Below, piece by piece: positions 24,351-32,729 of a stretch of 64,000 nucleotides of DNA (positions are counted from its first letter, which is position 1; each line of letters begins with the position of its first letter). The position numbers and the translations under genes are program-made. This stretch comes from Cupriavidus numazuensis (GTDB taxonomy: Bacteria; Pseudomonadota; Gammaproteobacteria; Burkholderiales; Burkholderiaceae), in assembly GCF_905397435.1 (NCBI RefSeq), contig NZ_CAJPVI010000040.1, positions 1 through 64,000 on the forward strand, in the 5' to 3' direction. Below the pieces are notes generated by a model, which worked only from the letters and a program-made list of their open reading frames with translations, ran no database searches and was not told the origin of the DNA.

Positions 24351-24500
24351 ATGCAAACCCGTGGATATCTCTTGTCGTCGAGCAACGTGTTGAGGATTTG
24401 TGCGAGTCTGGCAACTCGTGGCACAGGTGGCGGTTCAATCGTGGAGGGAAGGTACGCGGTATACAAGTGCCCATATGGTCTGATTAGTCCGCGATGCTAA
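24351..24500 (+). CDS. Lasso peptide precursor (A gene)
   Basis: A 49-residue peptide with AAGGAGA just before the ATG. The leader is about 23 residues (MQTRGYLLSSSNVL, then RICASLATR) and has Thr at position -2, the residue recognised by lasso maturation enzymes. The predicted core starts with Gly: ring segment GTGGGSIVE, so Gly1 to Glu9 can form a nine-membered macrolactam as in capistruin, followed by tail GRYAVYKCPYGLISPRC. Cys17 and Cys26 both lie outside the ring and could form a tail disulfide. Cyclase, leader-peptidase and exporter genes follow at once. A weak AT-rich hairpin (about 24499-24519) follows the stop codon. The core sequence is not one I recognise. Confidence 0.93.
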   Translation: MQTRGYLLSSSNVLRICASLATRGTGGGSIVEGRYAVYKCPYGLISPRC

Positions 24501-24542
24501 AGAAATAGCACTATTCTTTGGATTTGTCGCGCGCGCGGGATT

Positions 24543-26180
24543 ATGGGCATCCAATTCCGCGCGTCGATCAACTCCCACAATCTAATGCAATCAGATTGGG
24601 AATTTTTGATGCTGCCGGCAAATATAAAATCAATGGATGCCAATCCAAAAATAATTTTTATAAGACGGGAATTTAATCGCTGGCGATATGAGATTGAGTA
24701 TAGCGATGCGACGCGCAGAGTAGTATATCAGCCTATTTCTCCCTCGCCAGACTGCACCATAGTAGAGGCTGGAGCGTCTCTAGAGATTGGCACACGCTTC
24801 TCCGCCAAGCGTCCCACTTACCTAGCGGCGAAACGAGATGTAATATGCATTGGAAGTGAGCTAAGTAGTATCGTAAGTTGGCTTCGACCGAATCTCAATT
24901 TGACTGAGATCGCACTAGCTTTAGTGCACGATGAAGGATACTCCTTTGCATCGAGTTGGATTGGGCTGCATGTTGTTCCTGGTGGTGGCCGCGCAAGTAT
25001 ATCTGGACAGCCGTCGGGGAAACTTGATCTAGAATTTTACCCTCCCAAGATTTCAGCATCGTTCGCGCAACCTGATTTGTGTGAAAGTCTTATCCAATCG
25101 ATTCGCGATTCCATAGGCGTTAGCGACGAAATTGCGGTTCGCTTTTCGGGGGGAGTTGACTCCACCTCTATTCTGTTTGGGGCACGTACGGCTTACCCAG
25201 ATAGCAATATCGTAGCTGTCACATGGTCATACGCTGACGGAAGTTCCCACGAGGATCTTTCCTTTGCAAAAAAAATTACAAAGGAACTTCGGATCGAGCA
25301 TGCAATTCTGGAAATTGACCCCGATCTTCTCTTTTCCATTCCCGCGGTTGATTATATAACCCCATTACCTACAACCGCCCTTGCGTTTTGCGGCGTTATC
25401 GAGGCCGAACTCAGCCTTTTATCGCGGGGAAAGGGACAAAATAACCTCGCAATCCTGGATGGTCATGGAGGGGATCATATATTTTTTGACCCACTCCCAT
25501 CGGAGGTCATTCTACTGGCCGCGAAGGAACGAGGAATTTCGTATGGCATAAAAAAGTTGATGGAGTACTCCAGGCTGACTGCCAAAGGGGTCCCTCAGAT
25601 AATAAAAGAGATCGCGCTTACCAAACTGCGCGTCCAAGCTCCCGGTGAACAAATATTTCTCTCCCGGGATGCTATCGAACACATCAACCTCATGCGGAAA
25701 AAGGTCAAGCAATCGAAGGAAGATCGATACGATAAGGTCGTGCAGCAGGCGATCTACCAAAATTCATTTGGACATATCGATAGCAGCAGCATCTCCATCG
25801 TCCACCCCTTTACAACGCTCGAGATGATGGGCGCAGCGGCAGCTTATAGACCATTTGAAATGTTCAATGAATCTTCTTATCGGGCGATATTTAAGCGTGC
25901 GATGATGGATCGATATGGCCAAGGAATAATGTTGAGAAACGATAAAGGACATCTCACCGGCGCATTTCAGCGCGCGTTATCTAAGAAGCTGCCAATTTTA
26001 ACCGAGCTTATCCATGATGGCCGACTATCAAAGTGCGGAATAATTAATCACATGGAGGTTATGAAATCTATCAGGAGAAATGCAATTGGTGCTATTGGCG
26101 TTTCCAGTGCCGTATTAAAGATACTTGGTTTCGAACTCGCAATGGATCGCCTCGCGCGATATACCGATGCTTACATTTAG
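24543..26180 (+). CDS. Lasso cyclase, asparagine-synthetase-like (C protein)
   Basis: About 545 residues. The C-terminal part is an asparagine-synthetase-type ATP pyrophosphatase with the PP-loop RFSGGVDSTSILFG (Ser202-Gly-Gly) and DGHGGDHIFF further on. The N-terminal part resembles the glutamine-amidotransferase-like domain of McjC. Such enzymes adenylate the ring Glu/Asp side chain and close the isopeptide bond onto the new N-terminus. The start is unclear: ATG at 24543 has only a weak ribosome-binding site, and an ATG at 24609 with GGGA upstream is an alternative. Base composition is AT-rich with rare ATA, AGA and AGG codons, unlike flanking genes. The stop overlaps the B gene by 14 bases. 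Confidence 0.9.
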   Translation: MGIQFRASINSHNLMQSDWEFLMLPANIKSMDANPKIIFIRREFNRWRYEIEYSDATRRVVYQPISPSPDCTIVEAGASLEIGTRFSAKRPTYLAAKRDVICIGSELSSIVSWLRPNLNLTEIALALVHDEGYSFASSWIGLHVVPGGGRASISGQPSGKLDLEFYPPKISASFAQPDLCESLIQSIRDSIGVSDEIAVRFSGGVDSTSILFGARTAYPDSNIVAVTWSYADGSSHEDLSFAKKITKELRIEHAILEIDPDLLFSIPAVDYITPLPTTALAFCGVIEAELSLLSRGKGQNNLAILDGHGGDHIFFDPLPSEVILLAAKERGISYGIKKLMEYSRLTAKGVPQIIKEIALTKLRVQAPGEQIFLSRDAIEHINLMRKKVKQSKEDRYDKVVQQAIYQNSFGHIDSSSISIVHPFTTLEMMGAAAAYRPFEMFNESSYRAIFKRAMMDRYGQGIMLRNDKGHLTGAFQRALSKKLPILTELIHDGRLSKCGIINHMEVMKSIRRNAIGAIGVSSAVLKILGFELAMDRLARYTDAYI

Positions 26181-26853
26181 AGAATCCGTCCATCACTTGC
26201 TATTGAATGGCGAGATGACAATTCTCGACGAGCTCAACGATACGTATGTGCTTCTCGATAGCGAGTCAACACAGCAATTGGTTGCGGCAATAATCGGGGC
26301 ATCGGAATCACTGCCAAGCATTGCCATTGATCTTATTGCGGACGGAGTTTTGGAGCGTTCTGCCCATCATCAGTTCATCAGCACCGTCGCTAGTCATGAT
26401 ATTGGGGTTGGAAACTACGAGTGGAGGTTGTCCTCATTCTTTCGAAACGCTCGAGCCAAGCTACCATTAACGACAAGGGCCTTATTTCTCCTTCTTATAA
26501 TAAAATTACAAATAAGAATTTACGGATTTCACGATTGTCTATCCAGAATGCGAAGGAAGAAGCGTTGGATCCAGAAAAGAGCAACTGCTAGACAGAGATT
26601 GGATTCAGATTTTGCTGAACGGGCGGCGAAGGCATTCGAAATCGCGGCCCGATTAGTACCATTTCGAACCGAGTGCCTGGAATTTTCTGCAGCCCTGTTT
26701 CACCTGCTGTTATCGCGCGGCCTTTTGCCTTCATTCGTCATAGGAATCCAGCGCTATGACTTCCTGGCGCACGCCTGGGTTGAACTTGACGATAAGGTTA
26801 TCGGCGATGCGTGGTTCCTGCCCGAGCGCCTCCCTGCGATAGTTAGAATCTGA
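26167..26853 (+). CDS. Lasso leader peptidase with RRE domain (fused B protein)
   Basis: A 228-residue protein. The N-terminal 75 residues (MLTFRESVHHLLLNGEMTI, TYVLLDSESTQQLVAAI) form a PqqD-like RiPP recognition element. The C-terminal part is a transglutaminase-like Cys protease with triad Cys170 (FRTECLEFSAAL), His202 (LAHAWVE) and Asp214 (VIGDAW). The spacing 32 and 12 is the same as in McjB (Cys150, His182, Asp194 as known for that enzyme). It removes the leader so that the cyclase can act. The ATG at 26167 overlaps the C gene; the longer frame begins with TTG. Like the C gene it is AT-rich. Confidence 0.92.
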   Translation: MLTFRESVHHLLLNGEMTILDELNDTYVLLDSESTQQLVAAIIGASESLPSIAIDLIADGVLERSAHHQFISTVASHDIGVGNYEWRLSSFFRNARAKLPLTTRALFLLLIIKLQIRIYGFHDCLSRMRRKKRWIQKRATARQRLDSDFAERAAKAFEIAARLVPFRTECLEFSAALFHLLLSRGLLPSFVIGIQRYDFLAHAWVELDDKVIGDAWFLPERLPAIVRI

Positions 26854-26862
26854 TCCGAATTT

Positions 26863-28596
26863 ATGAAGTCATTCCTGCGTACCTGGTGGCATCCATATAA
26901 GGAGGCATTCTGTGTTGTCCGGAGCCGGTACCCCTCCTTCCCACTTCATTTCGCTCTTACATCCCTGCTGTTCGCGCTACTTAGCGCGCTGAATGCCGTT
27001 ATCCCCTATTTGCTCGGTCGCACGGGCGAAATGCTATCGATCGAGGCGGGCAGCATCTCACCGGCATCCATACTAGGGATGGCAACACTGTTCGCTTTGG
27101 CGTGGACATTGTCCCAAGTGGTTTCATGTCTGAAGGGCATCGCGTCCGCCTTTGTGCTGGTCCGATGCGACGCCGGCATCTGCGCGGCGATCTACCAGCG
27201 GCTATTGCGAATTCCGCACGAGGTTCAGGTCGGGCTGGATCCGGGTCATGTGCTCCAGGATATTCAACGCTCCAGAGATAGCTTTAGCAGCATCAACTTG
27301 TCGTTGTTCTGGACTATCGCACCGCTGGTATTAGAGCTTTGCTTCGCGTACGCCATCTTGTGGAATACGATAGACCCGATCTTCGCGTCGGGATTCACGC
27401 TTGCGATCATTTTTCTTTTCATCATCGCTTATCGAGTCGCGAATGCAAGCGGCGGGCTTCATGGTGGCATTATCGCTTCCGAAAACCGGCTATTCGGCTA
27501 CCTGACACAGAGGCTGAATGCTCTTCTCGAAATCAAGGTCAATGTGGCCTACGAACGCGAAGAGCAAAGTAGCGCAGAACATAATCGGGAAAACGTTTCC
27601 GTCATCACCCGTGCCAACGTCCGCGCCGGGCTTCTGATGAGCCTTCAGGCCGCTTGCACGGGGCTGGTACTCCTGATTTGCGCGCTGTATATCACGCATC
27701 AGACTCTCAATGGGAGACTGCAAGTCGGCAGTTTCCTGATGGTGGTGGGCTACATCCTGCAACTTACGGCACCGTTCACGATGCTGACTGGGTCGCTCAT
27801 TACATTGAAGAAGAGTTACCTCGAGCTGGAAGCCGGCTTCAAATATCTTCGCATGGAGCCGGAACAGGCCTCGAGCGAGCTGCCGTTGGTGCGACGTAGC
27901 CCCTATGCCTTTGAAGTTTTCGGCGTTGAACCGATTCCCAATGGAACCAGGCTCATTTCGTGGCGGGTACCGGAAGGCGGCATGCACGTGATTATCGGGC
28001 CTTCAGGCATAGGCAAGTCCACGTTGCTGCGAATGCTGACGGGGTTGGTCTCCCCCGGCGGCGGGCGGATTGAGCACTGGGGCACCAACGTGCGGCTCAT
28101 TCCGGGATCCACCTTGTTCTCGGCGGTCGCCTTTGTCCCACAGCATCCTGTCGTATTCTCGGGGACGCTACGGGAAAACCTGAGCTTCGGCGTTGCGGGG
28201 GAGATTTCTGACGACGTACTGCTCGAGTTGGTCGCCGAACTTGGACTGTCGAACCTGCGCGCCGACCGGTCATGGCCACTGCTTGACACTCAGGTCGGAA
28301 TTTCGGGGATTGAGCTCTCCGGTGGTGAAAGACAGCGCATTGCTATCGGCAGAGCCCTCGCTAGGCGGCCGGATGTCATCATCCTTGATGAGCCAACATC
28401 AAGCCTGGACGCAGTTCATGAAAGGATGGTGCTGAAGGCTGTTCGCCATCGGGTCAAGACGGTTGTGGTCGTCAGCCACAAAGATTCGGTGATCGCGGCA
28501 GCCGATTCAGTGCTCAACTTCGGTGCGACTCCAGCCCTCGCGCCCGAGTACTCGGCCCCACGCGGGAGAGGCGGGAAAGCGGGAGGCTTGGCGTAG
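26863..28596 (+). CDS. Lasso peptide ABC exporter (D protein, McjD-like)
   Basis: A 577-residue half-size ABC exporter: six hydrophobic helices (about residues 20-310) and a nucleotide-binding domain with Walker A GPSGIGKSTLLR, signature LSGGERQRIAIGRAL and Walker B VIILDEPTSSLD. As a homodimer it would export the mature lasso peptide and confer self-immunity, as McjD does for microcin J25. It starts 9 bases after the B stop codon. Composition is closer to the host chromosome than that of C and B, which suggests the island is mosaic or partly ameliorated. The C-terminus ends in a Gly/Arg-rich tail. Confidence 0.92.
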   Translation: MKSFLRTWWHPYKEAFCVVRSRYPSFPLHFALTSLLFALLSALNAVIPYLLGRTGEMLSIEAGSISPASILGMATLFALAWTLSQVVSCLKGIASAFVLVRCDAGICAAIYQRLLRIPHEVQVGLDPGHVLQDIQRSRDSFSSINLSLFWTIAPLVLELCFAYAILWNTIDPIFASGFTLAIIFLFIIAYRVANASGGLHGGIIASENRLFGYLTQRLNALLEIKVNVAYEREEQSSAEHNRENVSVITRANVRAGLLMSLQAACTGLVLLICALYITHQTLNGRLQVGSFLMVVGYILQLTAPFTMLTGSLITLKKSYLELEAGFKYLRMEPEQASSELPLVRRSPYAFEVFGVEPIPNGTRLISWRVPEGGMHVIIGPSGIGKSTLLRMLTGLVSPGGGRIEHWGTNVRLIPGSTLFSAVAFVPQHPVVFSGTLRENLSFGVAGEISDDVLLELVAELGLSNLRADRSWPLLDTQVGISGIELSGGERQRIAIGRALARRPDVIILDEPTSSLDAVHERMVLKAVRHRVKTVVVVSHKDSVIAAADSVLNFGATPALAPEYSAPRGRGGKAGGLA

Positions 28597-28753
28597 TCAA
28601 ACCACGAGCGGCCCCGCCACCCGCGCCAGAGCGTGAACATCGAAGGCTATATCTCACCCCAGTTGGCCCAGTTCACCCCGGTGGCATGGCAACCAGAAGT
28701 CCCCCGCCCCCTGCCATAATCCATCATCCCAATCCCCCTGGAGCCTGACAATC

Positions 28754-29653
28754 ATGAAAGTCGCCATCATGGGCGCCGGAGCCGTCGGCTGCTACTACGG
28801 CGGAATGCTCGCGAGGGCCGGCCACGAAGTCGTCCTGATCGCCCGCCCTCAACACGTCCAGACCATCGAAGCCACCGGCCTGCGGCTCGAAACGCAATCG
28901 TTCGACGAACAGATCAAGGTGTCGGCCAGCACGGACCCCAGCGCCGTGCAGGGTGCGGACCTCGTCCTCTTCTGCGTGAAGTCGACCGACACCCAGAGCG
29001 CCGCGCTGGCAATGAAGCCCTCGCTTGCCAAGAGCGCGCTGGTGCTGTCGCTACAGAATGGCGTTGAAAACGCCGACACGCTACGCAGCCTGCTGGAACA
29101 GGAGGTAGCGGCGGCAGTGGTCTACGTGGCGACCGAAATGGCTGGTCCCGGACACGTCAGACACCACGGACGCGGCGAGCTGGTGATCGAGCCGACCAGT
29201 CACGGTGCGAACCTCGCCGCGACATTTGCCGCTGCCGGCGTGCCGGTCGAGACCTCCGATAATGTGCGCGGCGCGCTGTGGGCCAAGTTGATCCTGAACT
29301 GCGCATACAACGCACTGTCGGCCATTACGCAGCTGCCGTACGGCCGCCTTGTTCGCGGCGAAGGCGTCGAGGCGGTGATGCGCGATGTGATGGAGGAATG
29401 CTTCGCCGTCGCGACTGCCGAAGGCGTGAAGCTGCCCGACGATGTCGCGCTGGCGATCCGCCGCATTGCGGAGACCATGCCTGGACAGTCGTCATCGACC
29501 GCGCAGGATCTCGCGCGCGGAAAGCGCAGCGAGATCGATCATCTCAACGGCCTGATCGTGCGCTGTGGCGATGCGCTTGGCATCCCGGTGCCGGCCAACC
29601 GCGTGCTGCATGCACTGGTGCGGCTGATCGAGGATAAGCAGCAACAAGGCTGA
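28754..29653 (+). CDS. 2-dehydropantoate 2-reductase (ketopantoate reductase family)
   Basis: A 299-residue NADP-dependent reductase of the ApbA/PanE family. The N-terminal Rossmann motif is AIMGAGAVGCYYGGMLARAG. SLQNGVEN and the C-terminal ALWAKLILNCAYNALSAIT and GKRSEIDHLNG (catalytic Lys and Glu region) fit the family. The enzyme reduces ketopantoate to pantoate for coenzyme A synthesis, although many genomes carry several paralogs with other substrates. It lies downstream of the lasso island and marks return to host-like composition. The start ATG at 28754 is preceded by GGAG (Shine-Dalgarno-like). Confidence 0.88.
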   Translation: MKVAIMGAGAVGCYYGGMLARAGHEVVLIARPQHVQTIEATGLRLETQSFDEQIKVSASTDPSAVQGADLVLFCVKSTDTQSAALAMKPSLAKSALVLSLQNGVENADTLRSLLEQEVAAAVVYVATEMAGPGHVRHHGRGELVIEPTSHGANLAATFAAAGVPVETSDNVRGALWAKLILNCAYNALSAITQLPYGRLVRGEGVEAVMRDVMEECFAVATAEGVKLPDDVALAIRRIAETMPGQSSSTAQDLARGKRSEIDHLNGLIVRCGDALGIPVPANRVLHALVRLIEDKQQQG

Positions 29654-29850
29654 TTGCAGTCCCGATGGCGCGGGCGGCAAATGTCCAGACATGGATATGC
29701 GCCGTCCGCATAAGGCGCAGCGATATGATTCGTTGACCCTGCCATTGCCCATTCCCTACAGTGCAAGGCTCGTACCCGCTGCGCAGTGCCATTCGGTTGA
29801 TTGGCATGCGTCGCGGCGACGCTTCCCCCAAGCGCATCACCGAGCCTGCC

Positions 29851-30771
29851 ATGACAGCCATTTCCCATAGCGGCCAGACGAGCCGCCAATCGTATATTCC
29901 CCCCGCACATGCGGGCACAGAGCCGATCGAGATCCGTCCGTTCGACGCGCCGCTCGGCGCGGAAGTGTTTGGCCTCGATCTGTCGCAGCCGTTGTCCGCC
30001 GAGGACTTCGCGCGCATCCATCGTGCGCATCTCGACTACCACGTACTGGTGTTCCGGGACCAGCGCATTACGCCGGACCAGCAGATCACGTTCAGCCGTC
30101 GATTCGGCCCGCTGCAGATCCATGTGCTGCACCAGTTCCAACTTCCCGGCCATCCGGAAGTGCTGGTGGTGTCGAACGTGGTCGAGAACGGCAAACCGAT
30201 CGGTCTCGGCGATGCGGGCCACTTCTGGCATTCGGACCTCTCGTACAAGGAGACGCCGAGCCTTGGTTCTCTGCTGCATGCGCGCGAGCTGCCCGCTGAA
30301 GGCGGAGACACGCTGTTTGCCAACATGCATCTCGCATGGGACACGCTGCCTGCCGGGTTGCAGCGCGCTGTCGATGGCTTGCAAGCCGAACACACCTACC
30401 TGGCCCGCTATGCCGAACTGCAGGCGCGCAGCTTGTGGCGGCCCGACCTGACAGCCGAGCAGATCGCGCAGGTGAAGCCGGTGTTGCAGCCCGTCGTGCG
30501 CACGCATCCGGAAACCGGCCGCAAGGCGATCTTCGTCAGCGAGCACTTCACTACGCGCATTGCGGGTCTTCCTGAAGACGAAAGCCGCGACCTGCTCGAC
30601 CAGCTCTTTGAGCACAGCACGCGGCCCGAGCATGTGTACCGTCACCAATGGCAGGAAAACGACCTGGTGTTCTGGGACAACCGTTCGCTGCTGCATCTGG
30701 CAGCGGGCTGTCCGCCCGAGCTGCGCCGTGTGATGTACCGCACCACCATCGAAGGCGACGTGCCGCGCTGA
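29851..30771 (+). CDS. TauD/TfdA-family Fe(II)/2-oxoglutarate dioxygenase
   Basis: A 306-residue non-haem iron dioxygenase. The iron ligands are seen in FWHSDLSYKE (HxD) and the distal His in NRSLLHLAAG; the 2-oxoglutarate-binding Arg lies in RRVMYRTTI. The N-terminal GLDLSQPLSAEDFARI is typical of the family. These enzymes hydroxylate sulfonates such as taurine or related compounds to release sulfite. I prefer the ATG at 29851; the frame opens earlier with GTG at 29761 but the extra part is unlike the family. It heads a four-gene set with an SsuABC-like transporter. Confidence 0.88.
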   Translation: MTAISHSGQTSRQSYIPPAHAGTEPIEIRPFDAPLGAEVFGLDLSQPLSAEDFARIHRAHLDYHVLVFRDQRITPDQQITFSRRFGPLQIHVLHQFQLPGHPEVLVVSNVVENGKPIGLGDAGHFWHSDLSYKETPSLGSLLHARELPAEGGDTLFANMHLAWDTLPAGLQRAVDGLQAEHTYLARYAELQARSLWRPDLTAEQIAQVKPVLQPVVRTHPETGRKAIFVSEHFTTRIAGLPEDESRDLLDQLFEHSTRPEHVYRHQWQENDLVFWDNRSLLHLAAGCPPELRRVMYRTTIEGDVPR

Positions 30772-30824
30772 GCGCGAGGCTTGCCAGAAGGTCTTTCCTG
30801 TCCAGATTCTCCGGAGTCATCCGC

Positions 30825-31859
30825 ATGTTTTCATCTCGTCTTTCCTTGCGTGCCCATGGCTGGCCGCGCAAGCTGGCATTGCTGGCACTCAGCGCCGGCC
30901 TCGCCATTTCCGGTGCAGCACATGCCGAAGGCAAGCTGCGCATTGCCGAGCAGTTCGGCGTGGTCTACCTGCTGCTCAACGTTGCCCGCGACCAGCAACT
31001 GATCGAGAAGCACGGCAAGCAGCAGGGCGTCGATATCAAGGTCGAATGGACGCAGCTTTCTGGCGGAGCGGCCGTCAACGATGCGCTGCTGTCCGGCGCG
31101 ATCGATATCGCCGGCGCGGGCGTCGGTCCGCTGCTGACGCTGTGGGACCGCACGCTCGGCAAGCAGAACGTGCGGGGCGTGGCGTCGCTCGGCAACTTCC
31201 CGTACTACCTCGTCAGCAACAACCCGAAGGTGAAGACGATTGCCGATTTCACCGAGAAGGACCGCATTGCACTGCCGGCGGTGACGGTGTCGGTGCAGTC
31301 GCGTGTGCTGCAGCTCGCCGCGGCGAAGCAGTGGGGCGACAAGGAATACAACCGCCTCGACAAGTGGACTGTGGCGGTACCGCACCCGGATGCCACTGCG
31401 GCGATCATCTCCGGCGGCACCGAGATCAGCGGCCACTTCGGCAATCCGCCGTTCCAGGAACAGGAACTGGCCGGCAATCCGAATGCGCGCATCGTGCTGA
31501 ATTCGTATGACGTGCTTGGCGGCCCGAGTTCGGCCACGGTGCTGTACGCGACCGAGAAGTTCCGCAACGAGAATCCGAAGACCTACCGCGCGTTTGTCGA
31601 TGCGCTCGCCGAGGCTGCGAAGTTCGCCACCGCGAATCCCGAAGCGGCTGCCGATCTCTATATTCGCGTGAACAAGGCGAAGATCGACCGCGCGCTGCTG
31701 GTGAAGGTGCTGAAGAACCCGCAGGTGCAGTTCAAGGTCACGCCGCAGAACACGTTTGCGCTGGCCGAGTTCATGCATCGCGTCGGCGCGATCCGCAACC
31801 AGCCGAAATCCTGGCAGGACTATTTCTTCCAGGATCCGGCCACTGCGCAAGGTAGCTGA
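30825..31859 (+). CDS. ABC transporter substrate-binding protein (SsuA/TauA/NrtA-like)
   Basis: A 344-residue periplasmic protein with a signal peptide ending in SGAAHA followed by EGKLRIAEQFG. The pattern QLSGGAAVNDALLSGAIDIAG and the later ISGGTEISGHFGNPPFQ match the SsuA/TauA/NrtA fold. It delivers ligand to the permease and ATPase encoded right after it. Linked with a TauD-like dioxygenase, the likely ligand is a sulfonate or related small organic anion. CGGAG lies before the ATG at 30825. Confidence 0.9.
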   Translation: MFSSRLSLRAHGWPRKLALLALSAGLAISGAAHAEGKLRIAEQFGVVYLLLNVARDQQLIEKHGKQQGVDIKVEWTQLSGGAAVNDALLSGAIDIAGAGVGPLLTLWDRTLGKQNVRGVASLGNFPYYLVSNNPKVKTIADFTEKDRIALPAVTVSVQSRVLQLAAAKQWGDKEYNRLDKWTVAVPHPDATAAIISGGTEISGHFGNPPFQEQELAGNPNARIVLNSYDVLGGPSSATVLYATEKFRNENPKTYRAFVDALAEAAKFATANPEAAADLYIRVNKAKIDRALLVKVLKNPQVQFKVTPQNTFALAEFMHRVGAIRNQPKSWQDYFFQDPATAQGS

Positions 31860-31860
31860 C

Positions 31861-32718
31861 ATGACGACGCATAACCTGCGCGTGGTGTCTGACCGGGGGG
31901 CGGCGCGTGGTCCGCTGTTGCAGGTAGATGGCGTCTCGCTGGAGTACCGCACTTCGGAGCGCATCGTGCGCGCCACGCATCGCGTGAGCTTTGATGTGCA
32001 TGCCGCCGATCGCTTCGTGCTGCTTGGCCCTTCAGGTTGCGGCAAGTCGACGCTGCTCAAGGCCGTGGCCGGGTTCGTGCCGCCATGTGAGGGCGAGATC
32101 CGGCTCGATGGCGAGCGCGTGCAGGCGCCGGGGCCGGACCGCATCGTCGTGTTCCAGGAGTTCGACCAACTGCCGCCGTGGAAAACAGTGCGCCAGAACG
32201 TGATGTTCCCGCTGCGGCAATCGCGCGGCATGTCACGCGCCGAGGCCGATGAATGCGCGATGCATTGCCTCGACAAGGTCGGTCTGGCCGGCTTTGCCGA
32301 TGCCTATCCGCACACGCTGTCGGGCGGCATGAAGCAGCGCGTGGCGATTGCGCGCGCGCTGGCCATGCGGCCCAAGGTGCTGTTGATGGACGAGCCGTTC
32401 GCGGCGCTAGATGCACTGACGCGCCGGCGCATGCAGGAGGAACTGCTCGCGCTGTGGGACGATGCCGCGTTCACGCTGTTGTTCGTCACGCACTCGATCG
32501 AGGAAGCGCTCGTGGTCGGCAGCCGCATCTTGCTGTTGTCGCCGCATCCCGGGCGCGTGCGTGCCGAACTCAACAGCCACCAGTTCAGTTTGTCGAGCCA
32601 GGGCAGCGCGGAATTCCAGGCCGCCGCGCAGCGCATCCACCAGATGCTGTTCGATGAACCGGCTGCGGCAGCCGACGCGCAGGCTCTGTCCGAACCGCCG
32701 CTAGCGCGCCAATCCTGA
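31861..32718 (+). CDS. ABC transporter ATP-binding protein (SsuB/TauB-like)
   Basis: A 285-residue ABC ATPase with Walker A LGPSGCGKSTLLKAV, Q-loop VFQEFDQLPPW, signature LSGGMKQRVAIARAL, Walker B VLLMDEPFAALDA and the switch His in LFVTHSIEEAL. The C-terminal extension carries no regulatory domain. It energises uptake of the ligand bound by the preceding gene product. The ATG at 31861 directly follows the TGA of the substrate-binding protein, so translation is probably coupled. Confidence 0.93.
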   Translation: MTTHNLRVVSDRGAARGPLLQVDGVSLEYRTSERIVRATHRVSFDVHAADRFVLLGPSGCGKSTLLKAVAGFVPPCEGEIRLDGERVQAPGPDRIVVFQEFDQLPPWKTVRQNVMFPLRQSRGMSRAEADECAMHCLDKVGLAGFADAYPHTLSGGMKQRVAIARALAMRPKVLLMDEPFAALDALTRRRMQEELLALWDDAAFTLLFVTHSIEEALVVGSRILLLSPHPGRVRAELNSHQFSLSSQGSAEFQAAAQRIHQMLFDEPAAAADAQALSEPPLARQS

Positions 32719-32729
32719 AGGAATCGATC

